Shown piece after piece: positions 39,845-49,903 of a DNA stretch of 64,000 bases. The position numbers and the translations under genes were made by a program. Origin of the DNA: Phoebastria nigripes (lineage: Eukaryota > Chordata > Aves > Procellariiformes > Diomedeidae). The notes under the pieces are model-generated. The model saw nothing but the letters and a program-made list of their open reading frames with translations, searched no databases and was not told the DNA's origin. Position 1 is the stretch's first letter. The number at the start of each line of letters is the position of its first letter. The stretch spans positions 455,103 through 519,102 of the forward strand of contig JAYKAV010001256.1 of assembly GCA_035582835.1 (NCBI GenBank). Direction: 5' to 3'.

Positions 39845-40050
39845 AATCATAGAATCATAGAATCATTAAGGTTGGAAAAGACCTCTAAGATCATTGAGTC
39901 CAACCGTCAACCCAATACCACCATGCCCACTAAACCATGTCGCTAAGTGCCTCATCTACACGTCTTTTAAATACTTCCAGGGATGGTGACTCCACCACTT
40001 CCCTGGGCAGCCNGTTCCAATGTTTAACCACTCTTTCAGTAAAGAAATAG
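39845..40050 (-). mobile_element. CR1 LINE, 5'-truncated 3' end
   Basis: On the plus strand it begins with repeated gaatcata units, then ggttggaaaagacc, then the gagtccaacc and ccatgtc blocks and the gggatggtgactccaccac block. This is the reverse complement of the 3' end of avian CR1, so the element reads on the minus strand, the same direction as TENM1. It is cut off after about 200 bp at gtaaagaaat. CR1 has no poly(A) tail and ends in short 8-bp repeats, as seen here. Confidence 0.95.
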
Positions 40051-41094
40051 TAAAGTAAAAAGAAAAAGTAAATAAAGGCAGGGTATTTCTATAAATCTCA
40101 AATAGTTGTGTTGGTTGCTAGGCTTTTTAGTTAATAGTGGAGGGCAAGGATAAGTTACAACATTAATATAAACCTGGTAATACTTTGATAACTTGCTGAT
40201 GCAAGTGGGAGTAAGATGCTTTGCATTGCCAATGAGAGTTATGCCCTAATGTATTAATCAATCTGGTTAAGAACAGCTTAGAAACTTAAATGGAAAGTAG
40301 AGAAAATAATGTACAAAATCCTTATTTAAGGGGATGGTTCTTCGGAGCTTTTCCCAGAAAGTGATTTCTTGACATGGCTTCTACCAAGGTGTGTCAAGAA
40401 AAGCAACCGCTTTCATTTTAGTCCTACAGAATAATAACTATATCTTGATTTCTGCTTAAGTAAGCCAGTGGCTTTCTATGAAAACTTGATTTTGTTTGGT
40501 TATACACCAGTTACTGGGCCCTCACCAATCTCAGTCTAATCTGACAGTCAACATGCATAATGTGAAGAGTTGGCTCAAGGCATTTCAGCACAGAAGACAA
40601 AAGCGAATCTTGCTCCCATGAGGGTAAGCGACTGGGGTCTTGCTGCTCTTACCATGAGAGGGGAAAGGCAGAGGCTGAAGGAGGGAGACAGACCTGAGAT
40701 ACACGAGACTGCTTAAGAGATGATTCTTTTTGATGTAGTTTGAGTGTGGCTGCTGCTGCAAGGGGCACTGAATGGAGAAGGTGGTAGCTCATGCTGCTAA
40801 GAGCAACCAGCTGATACCCTCAGTGACCGCCAACCCACAAAACCCTTTTCCTCCTCTGGCAGCTTGCTGCCTTAGGCAACTGCCAGCTTTGCCTGTGCCT
40901 ACAGCCCATCAGGTTAATGTGTGTAAATATCTTGCAATTGTCACTTGATTATCTTTCTCTGAATAGATGACCTTTAACATTTTGCAAGCATGCAACAAAT
41001 TCTTGAAAGAAATAGCTGAAATAATAAAAACAATAAGCCATAAGAACATACAATTTAAGACAACTATTATTTAATTTAAATGAGGTCCCATTAC

Positions 41095-41309
41095 CTGTGT
41101 ATGTGATGGTGGGAGGCCTTTTCTGCCATAGATGCCAACCAGAGCTGCCTTTCCTAAAGACACATTGAATTTCAGATGCACTGGGTGGTCGATGAACACC
41201 TGAGATCTCCAAAAGATGCCAGGAGGGATCTTCTGTGTGGCTCGTCTGCCAACATCAATTTCTCCAGAGTCTATAAAACTGTCGTCTGGAAAGAAACTAC
41301 TGGGCTTTC
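41095..41309 (-). CDS. TENM1: Teneurin-1 internal exon: beta-rich linker region
   Basis: Internal exon of 215 nt: two bases completing the Gly codon from the previous exon, then 71 codons. The acceptor is ...gtgttttggcag before gaaagccc; the donor is acacag followed by gtaatg (phase 0). Conserved teneurin segments are visible: [20 protein letters not shown] at residues about 11-30, [12 protein letters not shown] at 31-42, [20 protein letters not shown] at 45-64, and PPSHTQ at the end. NVS is an N-glycosylation sequon. Alternating hydrophobic residues suggest beta strands; that the stretch folds as a beta-sandwich-like module together with the next exon is my inference. There is no cysteine. 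The exon is phase-asymmetric (1 in, 0 out), so skipping it alone would break the frame; together with the next exon (211 nt) the total is a multiple of three. Confidence 0.94.
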
Positions 41310-42852
41310 CTGCCAAAACACAGGAACAAAAATCTTGGATTAGCCTTAGATCCTAAAAGTAATCCAATCATACTGGTGTATCTGACACTGATCTTGAGAA
41401 ACAGTCTATTAGTGTCCTGAGGTCTTCAGAGTACTTTGTGTAGCCAATCCATACGATTATGGAAAGAAAACTGGCAGGTTCATTCCTGGCTTCAGTAACT
41501 GTTTTGTTTGAAAACATGAACATAGGAAGAGCAACCTGGAGAAAAATGGCCTTTTGTTTAAATTGTAACATCAGAGAGTGTGTAATTACATTCTGGAGAT
41601 AAGAATAAATCATCTGACACTATATCCTAAGTGAATATAAGTTCACGGATGGAGAAGTCATTATTAAATTAGCAGAGAGAAGTGTAGTAATAGTGAGGTA
41701 GACACATGTCACAGAATGGAATGGCACTGTGGAGAACAGCAGCATGAACGATGCCTAAATGGGGAAAGGAAAATGTTTCTCTATTAAATTAATTCTTGAT
41801 AGTGGTAACAGTATTTGAAATTTGTTCAACAGTCCAAAAAAGGACTGAGTAAAATGAAGGAAGTCATACCCTGCACTTGAGTAATATCTACTAAGAAACA
41901 TGAGAGGTTTTAATTGGGTTTCAATACAATCTCTAAAGTGTGTTATGATTATCCATCTTCTTTCAGAAGACAAGCAAATGGAGGCATCTGTTTCTTAAAG
42001 CGACCACCAGGTTGGAGAGCCTGGGTAATTGGATGGCAATCAGTACATGCCATAATGTCCAAGGGAGTCAGCAGGGAGCTCGGCATCCCTGGAAAACACT
42101 TCTGAGAAATTCCAGGTTAGAAATTCATACACTCACAGTTCTNAAAACTGATGGCCACTTTGAAAAATTTGGACCCAAAGGAAGCCCAGGGAATGAGGGG
42201 CAGAATGAAAAATAAAATGCCAGAATGTTGCCTTTTCAGCCTTTGCTATAAGCAGTGGCCACAGCTTTACCTGCAGTGCATAAAGATGATGATGAAGGCA
42301 ACTGCTTAGCAAACAGCCTTTATTTAAGGACATTTCTAGTTGAAAAGTATGCAGTAAAGATTTGGCTTTAGTAAGGAGAGCATCATGTCACCAACAAGGA
42401 CTAATTATTAATTTTAGAAATTCAAATAAATTTGTTATCTCATCTCCGTACCATTACAGCGCACTACTCTGTGTTTCACAGATCAAGCAATTCTAACAAA
42501 ATGAGAAGGAAACTTTCAGGAACATACAATCTTTTGCAGGAAAATCACATTGTGAGATTTTTTTCTTCCAGAACCTCCACTTGGGAAATGGGAAACAAAA
42601 ATATCTTTTCCCACCCATCATGAATTCAAGTCAAATAGTATTAGAATTTACTTGCCATGTTGAAAAGGTGATTGGTAGAGCAACCTTTCATTTTATTGCT
42701 TCAAATTACAATATTTCCTTTAATATATATAACATTAATTATAATATTTCCTTAAACTTCTCCATATACCATCCCAACATAAACTCTCCAGAAGAAACAG
42801 ATGTAAATTGTTAGCTCTCTCTGTAAAATCCATATAGAAATTATATGCATAT

Positions 42853-42973
42853 TAGAATCATAGAATCATAGAATCATTTAGGTTGGAAAAGACCTTTAAG
42901 ATCATTGAGTCCAACTGCTAACCTAACACTGCCAAGTCCACCACTAAACCATGTCCTTAAGTGCCACATCTAT
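42853..42973 (-). mobile_element. CR1 LINE, very short 3' end
   Basis: Three gaatcata-type units are followed by ggttggaaaagacc, gatcattgagtccaac and the ccatgtcctta block, after which similarity stops. Only about 120 bp of the CR1 3' end was inserted or kept. Minus-strand orientation, sense to the host gene. Confidence 0.93.
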
Positions 42974-43029
42974 TAACTGTTAACAAAAGAAGTCTCTGAA
43001 GGTGTTTCTTTGTAGGATGTAGAATTTTT

Positions 43030-43053
43030 CTCTCTCTCTTTTTTTTTTTTTTT
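43030..43053. repeat. CT repeat followed by T15
   Basis: A short ct-dinucleotide run (43030-43038) passes into fifteen T. Read on the minus strand this is an A-rich then GA-rich tract. Confidence 0.9.
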
Positions 43054-44417
43054 AACTTATGTAAAACTTTTTAGCAGAACTTTCGGTCCGAATAAGACTA
43101 ACCCCTGATTTAAAGTTAGCAACTGCTTAAGTACACTGTTGGAATGGGACTTGATGGCACATTCCATTTCTGTGCTATCTTGTGGCAGAAGTTTTATGCG
43201 TACCAGCACAGTCTAGAACACAAAGGGTGTATACATGTTCATAGAAAAAAAGCTACTGGTAATTTTATAAGATCCTCATTTACCTTTGTTCATCACATTC
43301 AAATAAATATAGGGGTAAAATCTGCTGACTTCTTATCCTTTTTTAGTCAAAGTGTATATTAATAGAGATAATCAGAAGCAGCTTAGGTAAATGGACATTC
43401 TTTCCGAATCATTTTGTGCTGATAGAGTACAATGAAAATCAAATAGCTTGATTCCAAAGGGGATTACTTTATCAACTGGGTTGTTAATATTTATTTGGCA
43501 TACTAAAAATTACTTTTCACGCTGTCAGGATTAAAGGAAAGAGTTCCCACGTCTTCATGCAAAGTTTCTTATTCCATTATTGTAAGATGAAAAGATTCAG
43601 GATTCTATTCTAAAAAAGAGCTAAAGACATCACATGTTTTGGTTCAAATGAGGGATATATTTTTCTGATTACTACTAACATGTTTTACAGATTCTTAGAA
43701 ATTCAGATGAAAACCTAAAGTATTTGATAGGCACCCTGATTGTTCATTAATAAAGATTGTACATCAGAGTGAATCAGGGAAGGTGAGAATTTAATATGAT
43801 AGATGTTACTATGCAAGAGANAGCCTGGAGAAAATGAGCACAGTATGTATTCTGCCTGTACAGAGAGCAGCGCTTGCTCATGCGAGCAAAAATGCTTCTG
43901 TGATTGCAAAAGACAATTTCACAGAAATAATTGTTTGTACACACAATTACAAAGTTTATGTCTCCTCTTGGTGGACAGTTGTATGTCTGAGGAGCTGATA
44001 TCCTAAGAGCTGTTATATCATATTGCCAGCGGTTGACATTTATCCTGATANAGAAGTCCAAAGAAAGGCTCTCTTCACCAGGCTGAATTCAGCCCCTGAA
44101 ATCCATCCATGCTTCATCAGTTTTTAACCTACAATAGGATCAGGCCTTATGGACTGGATACTTCATAAAGAAAGTACAATAAGAAAGCCATTTCAGCTTC
44201 TAATCAGAAATTAGGTTTTAATCAGAATATCTGACTCCTTAAAATTAACTTCAGGTCTGAATTCTTAATTGGGCTGTCAATTACTTTGCTCTTTCCACAC
44301 ATTACCTTGAACTATTTAGTTGCCTTAGCAACTATTCCTAATTTATTTGGATATCAAAATGAATTATTTCATTTCAGGCCTTGCTGAATCTGCTTGTATT
44401 TTTGACAGCAAGGTACC

Positions 44418-44535
44418 CTGACTCATCAAAACACTTAAGAACACACTTACATTTCTCTGACTTCAATCGAAGTTAATTACATGCTTAAATGTAAGCATGT
44501 GATTAAGTTCTTTGCTAAACAGGGATGGGCTCAAA
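44418..44535. mobile_element. Possible palindromic non-autonomous DNA-element relic
   Basis: Left half (aaaacacttaagaacacact, tacatttctctgacttcaat) and right half (ttacatgcttaaatgtaagc, atgtgattaagttctttgct) are imperfect inverted copies around position 44470. Words such as gacttcaat, acatgcttaa and taagcatgtg recur in a palindromic short element common in reptile and bird genomes. I cannot name the family with certainty. Confidence 0.4.
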
Positions 44536-46387
44536 CACAGGTAAATGCTGTGCTGGAGCACAGCCACAGATGAGAAGGAATGACTATTACTGAGAATTGG
44601 CAAGACATTGGTAATGATTCATTCAGATCAGCTGTAAGGATATTCTAACACATTCCAGCCTGTTTCATTGTGATCAAGAATACTTTCAAATATATTTCAA
44701 TCCATTTTTTAATAAATTTCAATCACATACATTCTGGTTTAGAATAGCAGCCATGCAACACTGCTAGTCCAGAATTAGTTGCATAGTCACCTGATGGGGG
44801 GAGAGATGCATTTTAAGGCTGGGCAGTGTTACTCCTGCAATAAAGATGTTGTCCTGATATGTTTTTTTAGTCAGGACAAGATATTCTCCTCTAAAGCCTA
44901 CAGATTCCCTAAGATCTTTACGAAGCACTAACTTGAGGGGTCTTCTAATGACATAACTAGGGTATTTCCCAGATTTCTTTTTTAGCAGAGCTTTTTGGCA
45001 GCAATTAAAACTTCTACTGATGTCACTGTAAGCAAGGTTGAAAAAGAAATCAAGTAGAGGTCTTTGATTTGGACGGCAGCTTTGGATACATCCATTTATT
45101 TTCATTTTGACTTTTAAAAGGAAACGGACAGATCAAAATTAGATGTTTCAAAAATAAAACATATGGCAAGTTAGAGGGGGAAAAAAAAGGATCTGTCATG
45201 AAGTATTTTTGAATACAACAGCAGGGATATCTGCAGCTTGCTGTACTGTCTAGTAAAGTTTGCTGAGAATAACCCGCTTAGCTGATGCTTCCTTGTAGCA
45301 ACTTGATGTCAGCCATCAGTTGCTAGTAAATACACTGTTTTAAGGAACACACATAATTATGGCCTTTATTTGGACTAATAAAGACAGATAAGCTCTTAAA
45401 GAAAAAAATGCTACAACTAATTTAAATTAAGCATGTAAACATAGGCTCTCAGCCAAAGTCTAGGGAACTCTGTGGAAACTTTTGAGTTCAATGAGTTGCC
45501 AGAACAGTAGCATACTTCTTATCTCTTACCCACAAAACTTCCTCCCCCAAAATAACTACCAAAAGTAGCCAATGACTTCAATTTTACTGGAATCTGTTAA
45601 CCTCCTATAAAGAAGCTTGACACGCAAAAGAACTTTCTGAAAATTTGAATTTCTCATTTCTCCAGCTAAGTCTTGGGAGGGATAAAACACCTCTCCTTTG
45701 CAGAGCTTACAGGTACTTTTGGCAATGCTTCCTCTGTACAAAGCACAGTAAGCTGTAAAGCTGCTGGATAATGCACTGCTGAATTGACGACCCATCAGTT
45801 GCTTCTAATTTCAGTTAAAATTGCAAGCTGTCGACATTGTGATACTTTGTGGAGAGTAGGCCTTTTATCTGGCTACTTTTGCAAAGAGATGTCCAACTCT
45901 GGAGTGCCAAAACTCACAGTGTAATAGCTTTTAGTAAATATTTTGGTCCTCAAAACATTTGGTACTAGGTGGCAACGAGTAGGCAAATCCAAACATTTTT
46001 GTACTGCTGTAGAGAAAACTTGATCCAATGCTCCAGGAATCATTTAATTTTCAAGACACAATTTTTTCCCATGAAAACAGCCATTGGAGGCAGGGTTTTC
46101 ATGATGGCCTTCTGTAGCCTGTGAGATATGGTACAGATGGTTCCACCCTGAGAATGCCTTAGATGTGTGGTGAGGGTTGCACACAGTTTTATCACATTAG
46201 AGGACATCAGAAGGGTATGAAACTTAGAAACATACGGAAACAAGACCGATGACTACTAGTTCTAGATGTGAAAGACTGGAAAAAGCACCTGATGATGGCA
46301 GCATTGAGAGTAATGGAACATGAGATTGGATGGCTGGAGTTCAGAGGCAGACAGAAGACTCACAACATGGACACACACCAACCATAC

Positions 46388-46558
46388 CTTCACTGGTTCC
46401 TTTGCCTTTCCTGTCAGGTAACTCTAACCCTGTGCCCCCCGAAGGATATAAGGAGACGTCCGTTGGCACTGGCCAACTGCTGGCTGTGTCTTCCGTGATT
46501 TCATACATCTGCCCTTCCATCGGCTGCAGGTGCCAGTTTAGGCCAAACAGGTGCATGG
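46388..46558 (-). CDS. TENM1: Teneurin-1 internal exon: extracellular linker, first part
   Basis: Internal exon of 171 nt: two bases completing a codon, 56 full codons, and one base (G) of the next codon. The acceptor is ...ctcaccacag before ccatgcac; the donor is gaag followed by gtatgg. The peptide begins [12 protein letters not shown], a conserved teneurin motif soon after the membrane segment, and ends [19 protein letters not shown], the teneurin-1 form of the linker. It has no cysteine and no N-glycosylation sequon; the middle (residues about 13-30) is polar and probably flexible. Teneurins are type II membrane proteins that act in cell adhesion and neuronal wiring, so this piece lies outside the cell between the anchor and the EGF stalk. 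The split codon joins as GGA (Gly) to the exon at 41095-41309. Family assignment is firm; the paralogue call rests on remembered family sequences. Confidence 0.93.
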
Positions 46559-46984
46559 CTGTGGTGAGCAATGAGAAAAGTCATCTTTTTCTGTTTGGGA
46601 GAGTTTCAGAACTACAGGGGCACTTTCTAAACCCTCGCTCCACTGACTTATTAGTGGTCATTGCTTTAGGACAAGAATAGGATTAATGTAATTAGACAGC
46701 CCCTGCTGCTTCTACCATACCAACTCCCTAGGTCTTTCCACCCACTTAAACTCATTTTAGATCACCTGTACCAATCCACTCTGCTTCTTCCAGTAGAACC
46801 ACTTCTGACTCATGGCCTGCATGAGAGAATAACCAGGCACAATGTTTCAGAAAGCTCCCAAGGCTGGGGTGACAATGCNGTGAACACAGAAATAAAAGGA
46901 GTATTATTTATCAACATACCAATAAATCCCAGGGGACTGCATTCTGATTTGTTTTGATGTATTCATAGCATATTATATAGGTTC

Positions 46985-47000
46985 TTTTTTTTTTTTTTTT
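46985..47000. repeat. T16 homopolymer
   Basis: Sixteen T in a row, about 430 bp upstream (in transcript direction) of the first linker exon; too far away to be its pyrimidine tract. Confidence 0.93.
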
Positions 47001-48344
47001 CACCCACCAATTATACACAGAAGCTCTTATAGACATCTCTGACAATTTTTCCTGAATAAGACCAAGTGAAAACTAAGGCAATTTAAGATCCATCTTGCAC
47101 ACATGCCTTTGTGCTCAGCACCAGGAATGCGAGCGACTATGACTGAGCACTCCTTAGTACAACTCAGCTTCTCCTATTCAGATCAATGATACATCCTCAG
47201 GATTTGAAAACAAGCAGCACCATTTAGATTTGTGTGATATCTGGGCATAGCTCTCTGTAGGTTTCTGGGCCATGCAAAGTCATCCAGTGCACACATGAAT
47301 CTGTTTCAAGGCATTACATAAAGACAAGTGAAGTTAAGGAACAAGACAGAATACTTAAAAAGCAAACACATGTATGAGGAGTATGGAAAATCATATGCTT
47401 ATACAACTAATACTTGCCCCTTGAAAATATAAAGCAAAAGAATGTGGATTCCCATATCAGTTCTTCCGTCCCCAACATAAACATTTCATACTCAATCAGC
47501 ATCCAGTTTAGCTTCAGGCTCTACACAGCTAAATGATCCGATATTTGCTACACTTGGAATGACATTTCTTTTTTAAGGGAACGCCTTGATATTTTACACT
47601 ATAATTTCTCCTAGAAACTGTACAATGGCACTAGCATCACAGCCATTTAACATAAACGAAGAGTCAAAACCAGTAAAGAAATAGAGCATTTCCACTGCCT
47701 ATAGTTCTCATTTTATTCACAAAGATACATCTGAGCTTGGCAAACACTGTCAAGGACAAGTGGTTAGTTTATTTAAACCTCTGCATCAGGAACAATCTTT
47801 TCAAGAGGATTGAAAAGTAATCTGAGTAGTTCTCCAAAACCAGCATGTTTAGGCTAATTAGCAAAATCAGTGATTTTTTCCACTTCAGTCTCAATTAGGT
47901 CATCTATCATTTACTAACGTGAGTAAGCTTGTCTTTGCACTACTACAACATCACAAAACACAATGAGAGCAAAACTCTCCTTTTACCATTTAAGTGGGTA
48001 CTGGGTTTGTTAATGAAGTCTTAACCATTAAGAAAGAAAATACACTCCTGAAACTCCCAAACAGCAAGGAAGCACAGTGAGGAAGGTCTCCCACAGACCG
48101 GTTCAAAACTTGAACATTTTTAAAAAGGTGCATGTACCAAGAAGGAATGCTACCAACACAACTGGTAATTCAACCAGGATACTTCAGGCAGAGTGGCCAG
48201 TATTTTCGTCTGAAAGGAGTATATTTACTTGGCAGAGAAACTGTGCAAGGGAAGAGAGGAAATCAGACTAGGAGCAAGGAATTTGCATAAAGCATTTGGC
48301 ATTGCTATGTTTGCATAATATCTTTGTGTTTATTCGGCCCTCAT

Positions 48345-48485
48345 CACCAGAGTGCCTGGGCACTTCCTAGCTATTAACCTCATAAAACCTCATCAGGTTG
48401 GAATCTGTTATTTCTACTTCGCAGAAAGGTAAAAGAAAACTATAGCAGATTAAAGGACTAACTCAGTTCACTTGTTTGGGCACTA
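48345..48485 (-). mobile_element. MIR-type SINE remnant (3' part)
   Basis: Reverse-complement MIR pattern: an attaacctcataaaacctcat block, then ttatttctacttcgcagaaa in place of the usual ttattatccccattttacaga, then an agattaaaggactaactca block. Old and diverged. Confidence 0.45.
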
Positions 48486-48907
48486 AAATGCAACTGTGTG
48501 TTAATTCACATAACTTACTCTCTGTTCACAGGTTCACAAGCCCTAACAGGCATTTCATGCACACCTCTGCCAGCAGTTTTTATGCTAAGCTCAGTACTGG
48601 ATGCTGCCTGAGAATTCCATCCAGGCTGGACCTCTCCATGGACTGGAGAGTTACTCAGGTGCCGCTGAGCTGTTACAGAGCTCAGGGGCTTAGGTGCTCT
48701 GAGCATGTGCAAGTTCCCATGTTTAACCAACCACATGGATGTTTGTAGTTCAAAGCAGACTGAAAACTGTGCTGTTCACACCTCCGAATTCAGGCAATCC
48801 TAGACAGCAAGCAGTCTGGATGCCTCTGCTGGCCCTAAGTGCTAAATCCCAACTTCATCTACCAGATGTCTTCATATTACAATGACTTGCATGAGCTTAT
48901 ACTGGGA

Positions 48908-48985
48908 ACCACTGGTTCTGGCAGGAATTGAACCAGTGTTTTGGTTTTTTTTTTTCACTAGACCATTTGAATTGCTCTACCCTTT
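48908..48985 (-). mobile_element. tRNA-derived SINE head (MIR-like) with a B box
   Basis: Read on the minus strand it contains ggttcaattcc, an exact match to the RNA polymerase III B-box consensus, followed by tgcc. Further upstream on that strand lie ggtctagtg and gggtagagca, resembling tRNA D-arm (A-box) sequence, separated by an A11 run. This matches the 5' head of MIR-type SINEs of amniotes. Not a tRNA gene: no cloverleaf can be closed. On the plus strand the same bases form a 9-bp hairpin followed by a T run. Confidence 0.5.
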
Positions 48986-49284
48986 GGATATCACAGTATA
49001 AGTGCCACACAAACTCTTAGGAACATGCTGAAAGGCCATTGTTTCCCCCAAAAGGACATTGTTTCCCCTCCTCTCCTTTGTAGGAATTTGTTGCTTATAG
49101 ATCATTATTTATAGCAGGAAAATAAAAATGAAGAAGTCACCATTGTTTTGGGTGTAGTGGGAAGGCTATGAACATTTCTTCCAGGCATGCAAAATGCATT
49201 TAAAAACACCTGAGAGGAAATATCTAATGAGGCGAAAATCTTGCTTCAATCTAAGGACAAAACTGGTAGCCTGGAAGTGCTATG

Positions 49285-49345
49285 GCTTTTCTGCACGTTA
49301 TCTGTGCCCTTGAGCAAGTGAATCAACTGTTCCATGTCACCATTC
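49285..49345 (+). mobile_element. Possible MIR core fragment
   Basis: The block ttatctgtgcccttgagcaagtg followed by aatcaactgttccatgtcacc resembles the MIR core (ctgtgtgaccttgggcaagt...cttaac...ctgtgcctca) in the plus direction. Short and diverged. Confidence 0.35.
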
Positions 49346-49543
49346 ATTCCTAAACGTTTTCAAAGTGTCTTACAATGTCCCAACATGGGAAGATATGACA
49401 GAATTATCTGTAACATAAATACTGTCTGTGTTATCACACAGAGATAAAAGGCCTGCATTAATATGTTAACTTTTGTCTTTGGTTAATAGATTTTGTCTAA
49501 AGTAAAAAGCTTCTTGTGTACATTGATCCCATCATCACATAGA

Positions 49544-49903
49544 CCATAGAATCGAAGAATCGTATAATGGTTTGGGCTGGAAGGGACCTTTAAAGATCAC
49601 CTAGTCCAACGCCCCTGCCATGGGCAGGAACACCTTCCACTAGACCAGGTTGCTCAAAGCCCCATCCAACCTGGCCTTGAACACTTCCAGGGATGGGGCA
49701 TCCACAACTTCCCTGGGCAACCTGTGCCAGTGCCTCACCACCCTCATAGTGAAGAATTTTTTCCTTATATCTAATCTGAATCTACCCTTTTTTCATTTAA
49801 AACCATTACCCCTTGTCCTGTCACTACAGGCCCTGGTAAAAAGTCTCTCTCCATCTTTCTTGTAAGCCCCTTTTAAGTACTGAGAGGCTGTAAGAAGGTC
49901 TCC
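49544..49903 (-). mobile_element. CR1 LINE, longer 3' fragment of a different subfamily
   Basis: It begins with degenerate gaatcgaagaatcg units, then ggtttgggctggaaggga and gatcacctagtccaacgccc. It continues through blocks typical of CR1 (ggttgctcaaagccc, ccttgaacacttccaggg, ccccttgtcctgtcactaca) for about 360 bp, reaching the end of the reverse transcriptase coding region. The internal wording differs from the other three copies, so it belongs to another subfamily. Minus orientation. Confidence 0.95.

Larger units (their letters stand above)
35329..41094 (-). other. TENM1: Intron of TENM1 between the second and third linker exons
   Basis: A 5766 bp phase-0 intron, the only phase-0 intron among the five complete ones. 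It contains a CR1 3' fragment at 39845-40050 and an A-rich 26-bp tandem duplication at 36945-36992. The rest is AT-rich sequence in which I recognise nothing. Confidence 0.88.
41310..46387 (-). other. TENM1: Intron of TENM1 between the first and second linker exons
   Basis: A 5078 bp phase-1 intron. It holds a short CR1 3' end (42853-42973), a CT/T-rich simple tract (43030-43053) and a probable palindromic DNA-element relic (44418-44535). No other gene is visible. Confidence 0.88.

Noticed and set aside
39845..40050. Repeated gaatcata units considered as a possible short direct-repeat array
   Set aside because: They are the characteristic 3' terminal repeats of avian CR1, not a CRISPR-like array.
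48910..48955. Hairpin plus T run resembling a rho-independent terminator
   Set aside because: The sequence is a vertebrate intron, and the structure is explained by a SINE head plus an A/T homopolymer.
48908..48985. A tRNA gene on the minus strand (B box present)
   Set aside because: No acceptor stem or anticodon arm can be formed; better explained as a tRNA-derived SINE.
49034..49068. Near-duplicate of an attgtttcccc word within about 20 bp
   Set aside because: Too short and low in complexity to carry meaning; a minor slippage product at most.
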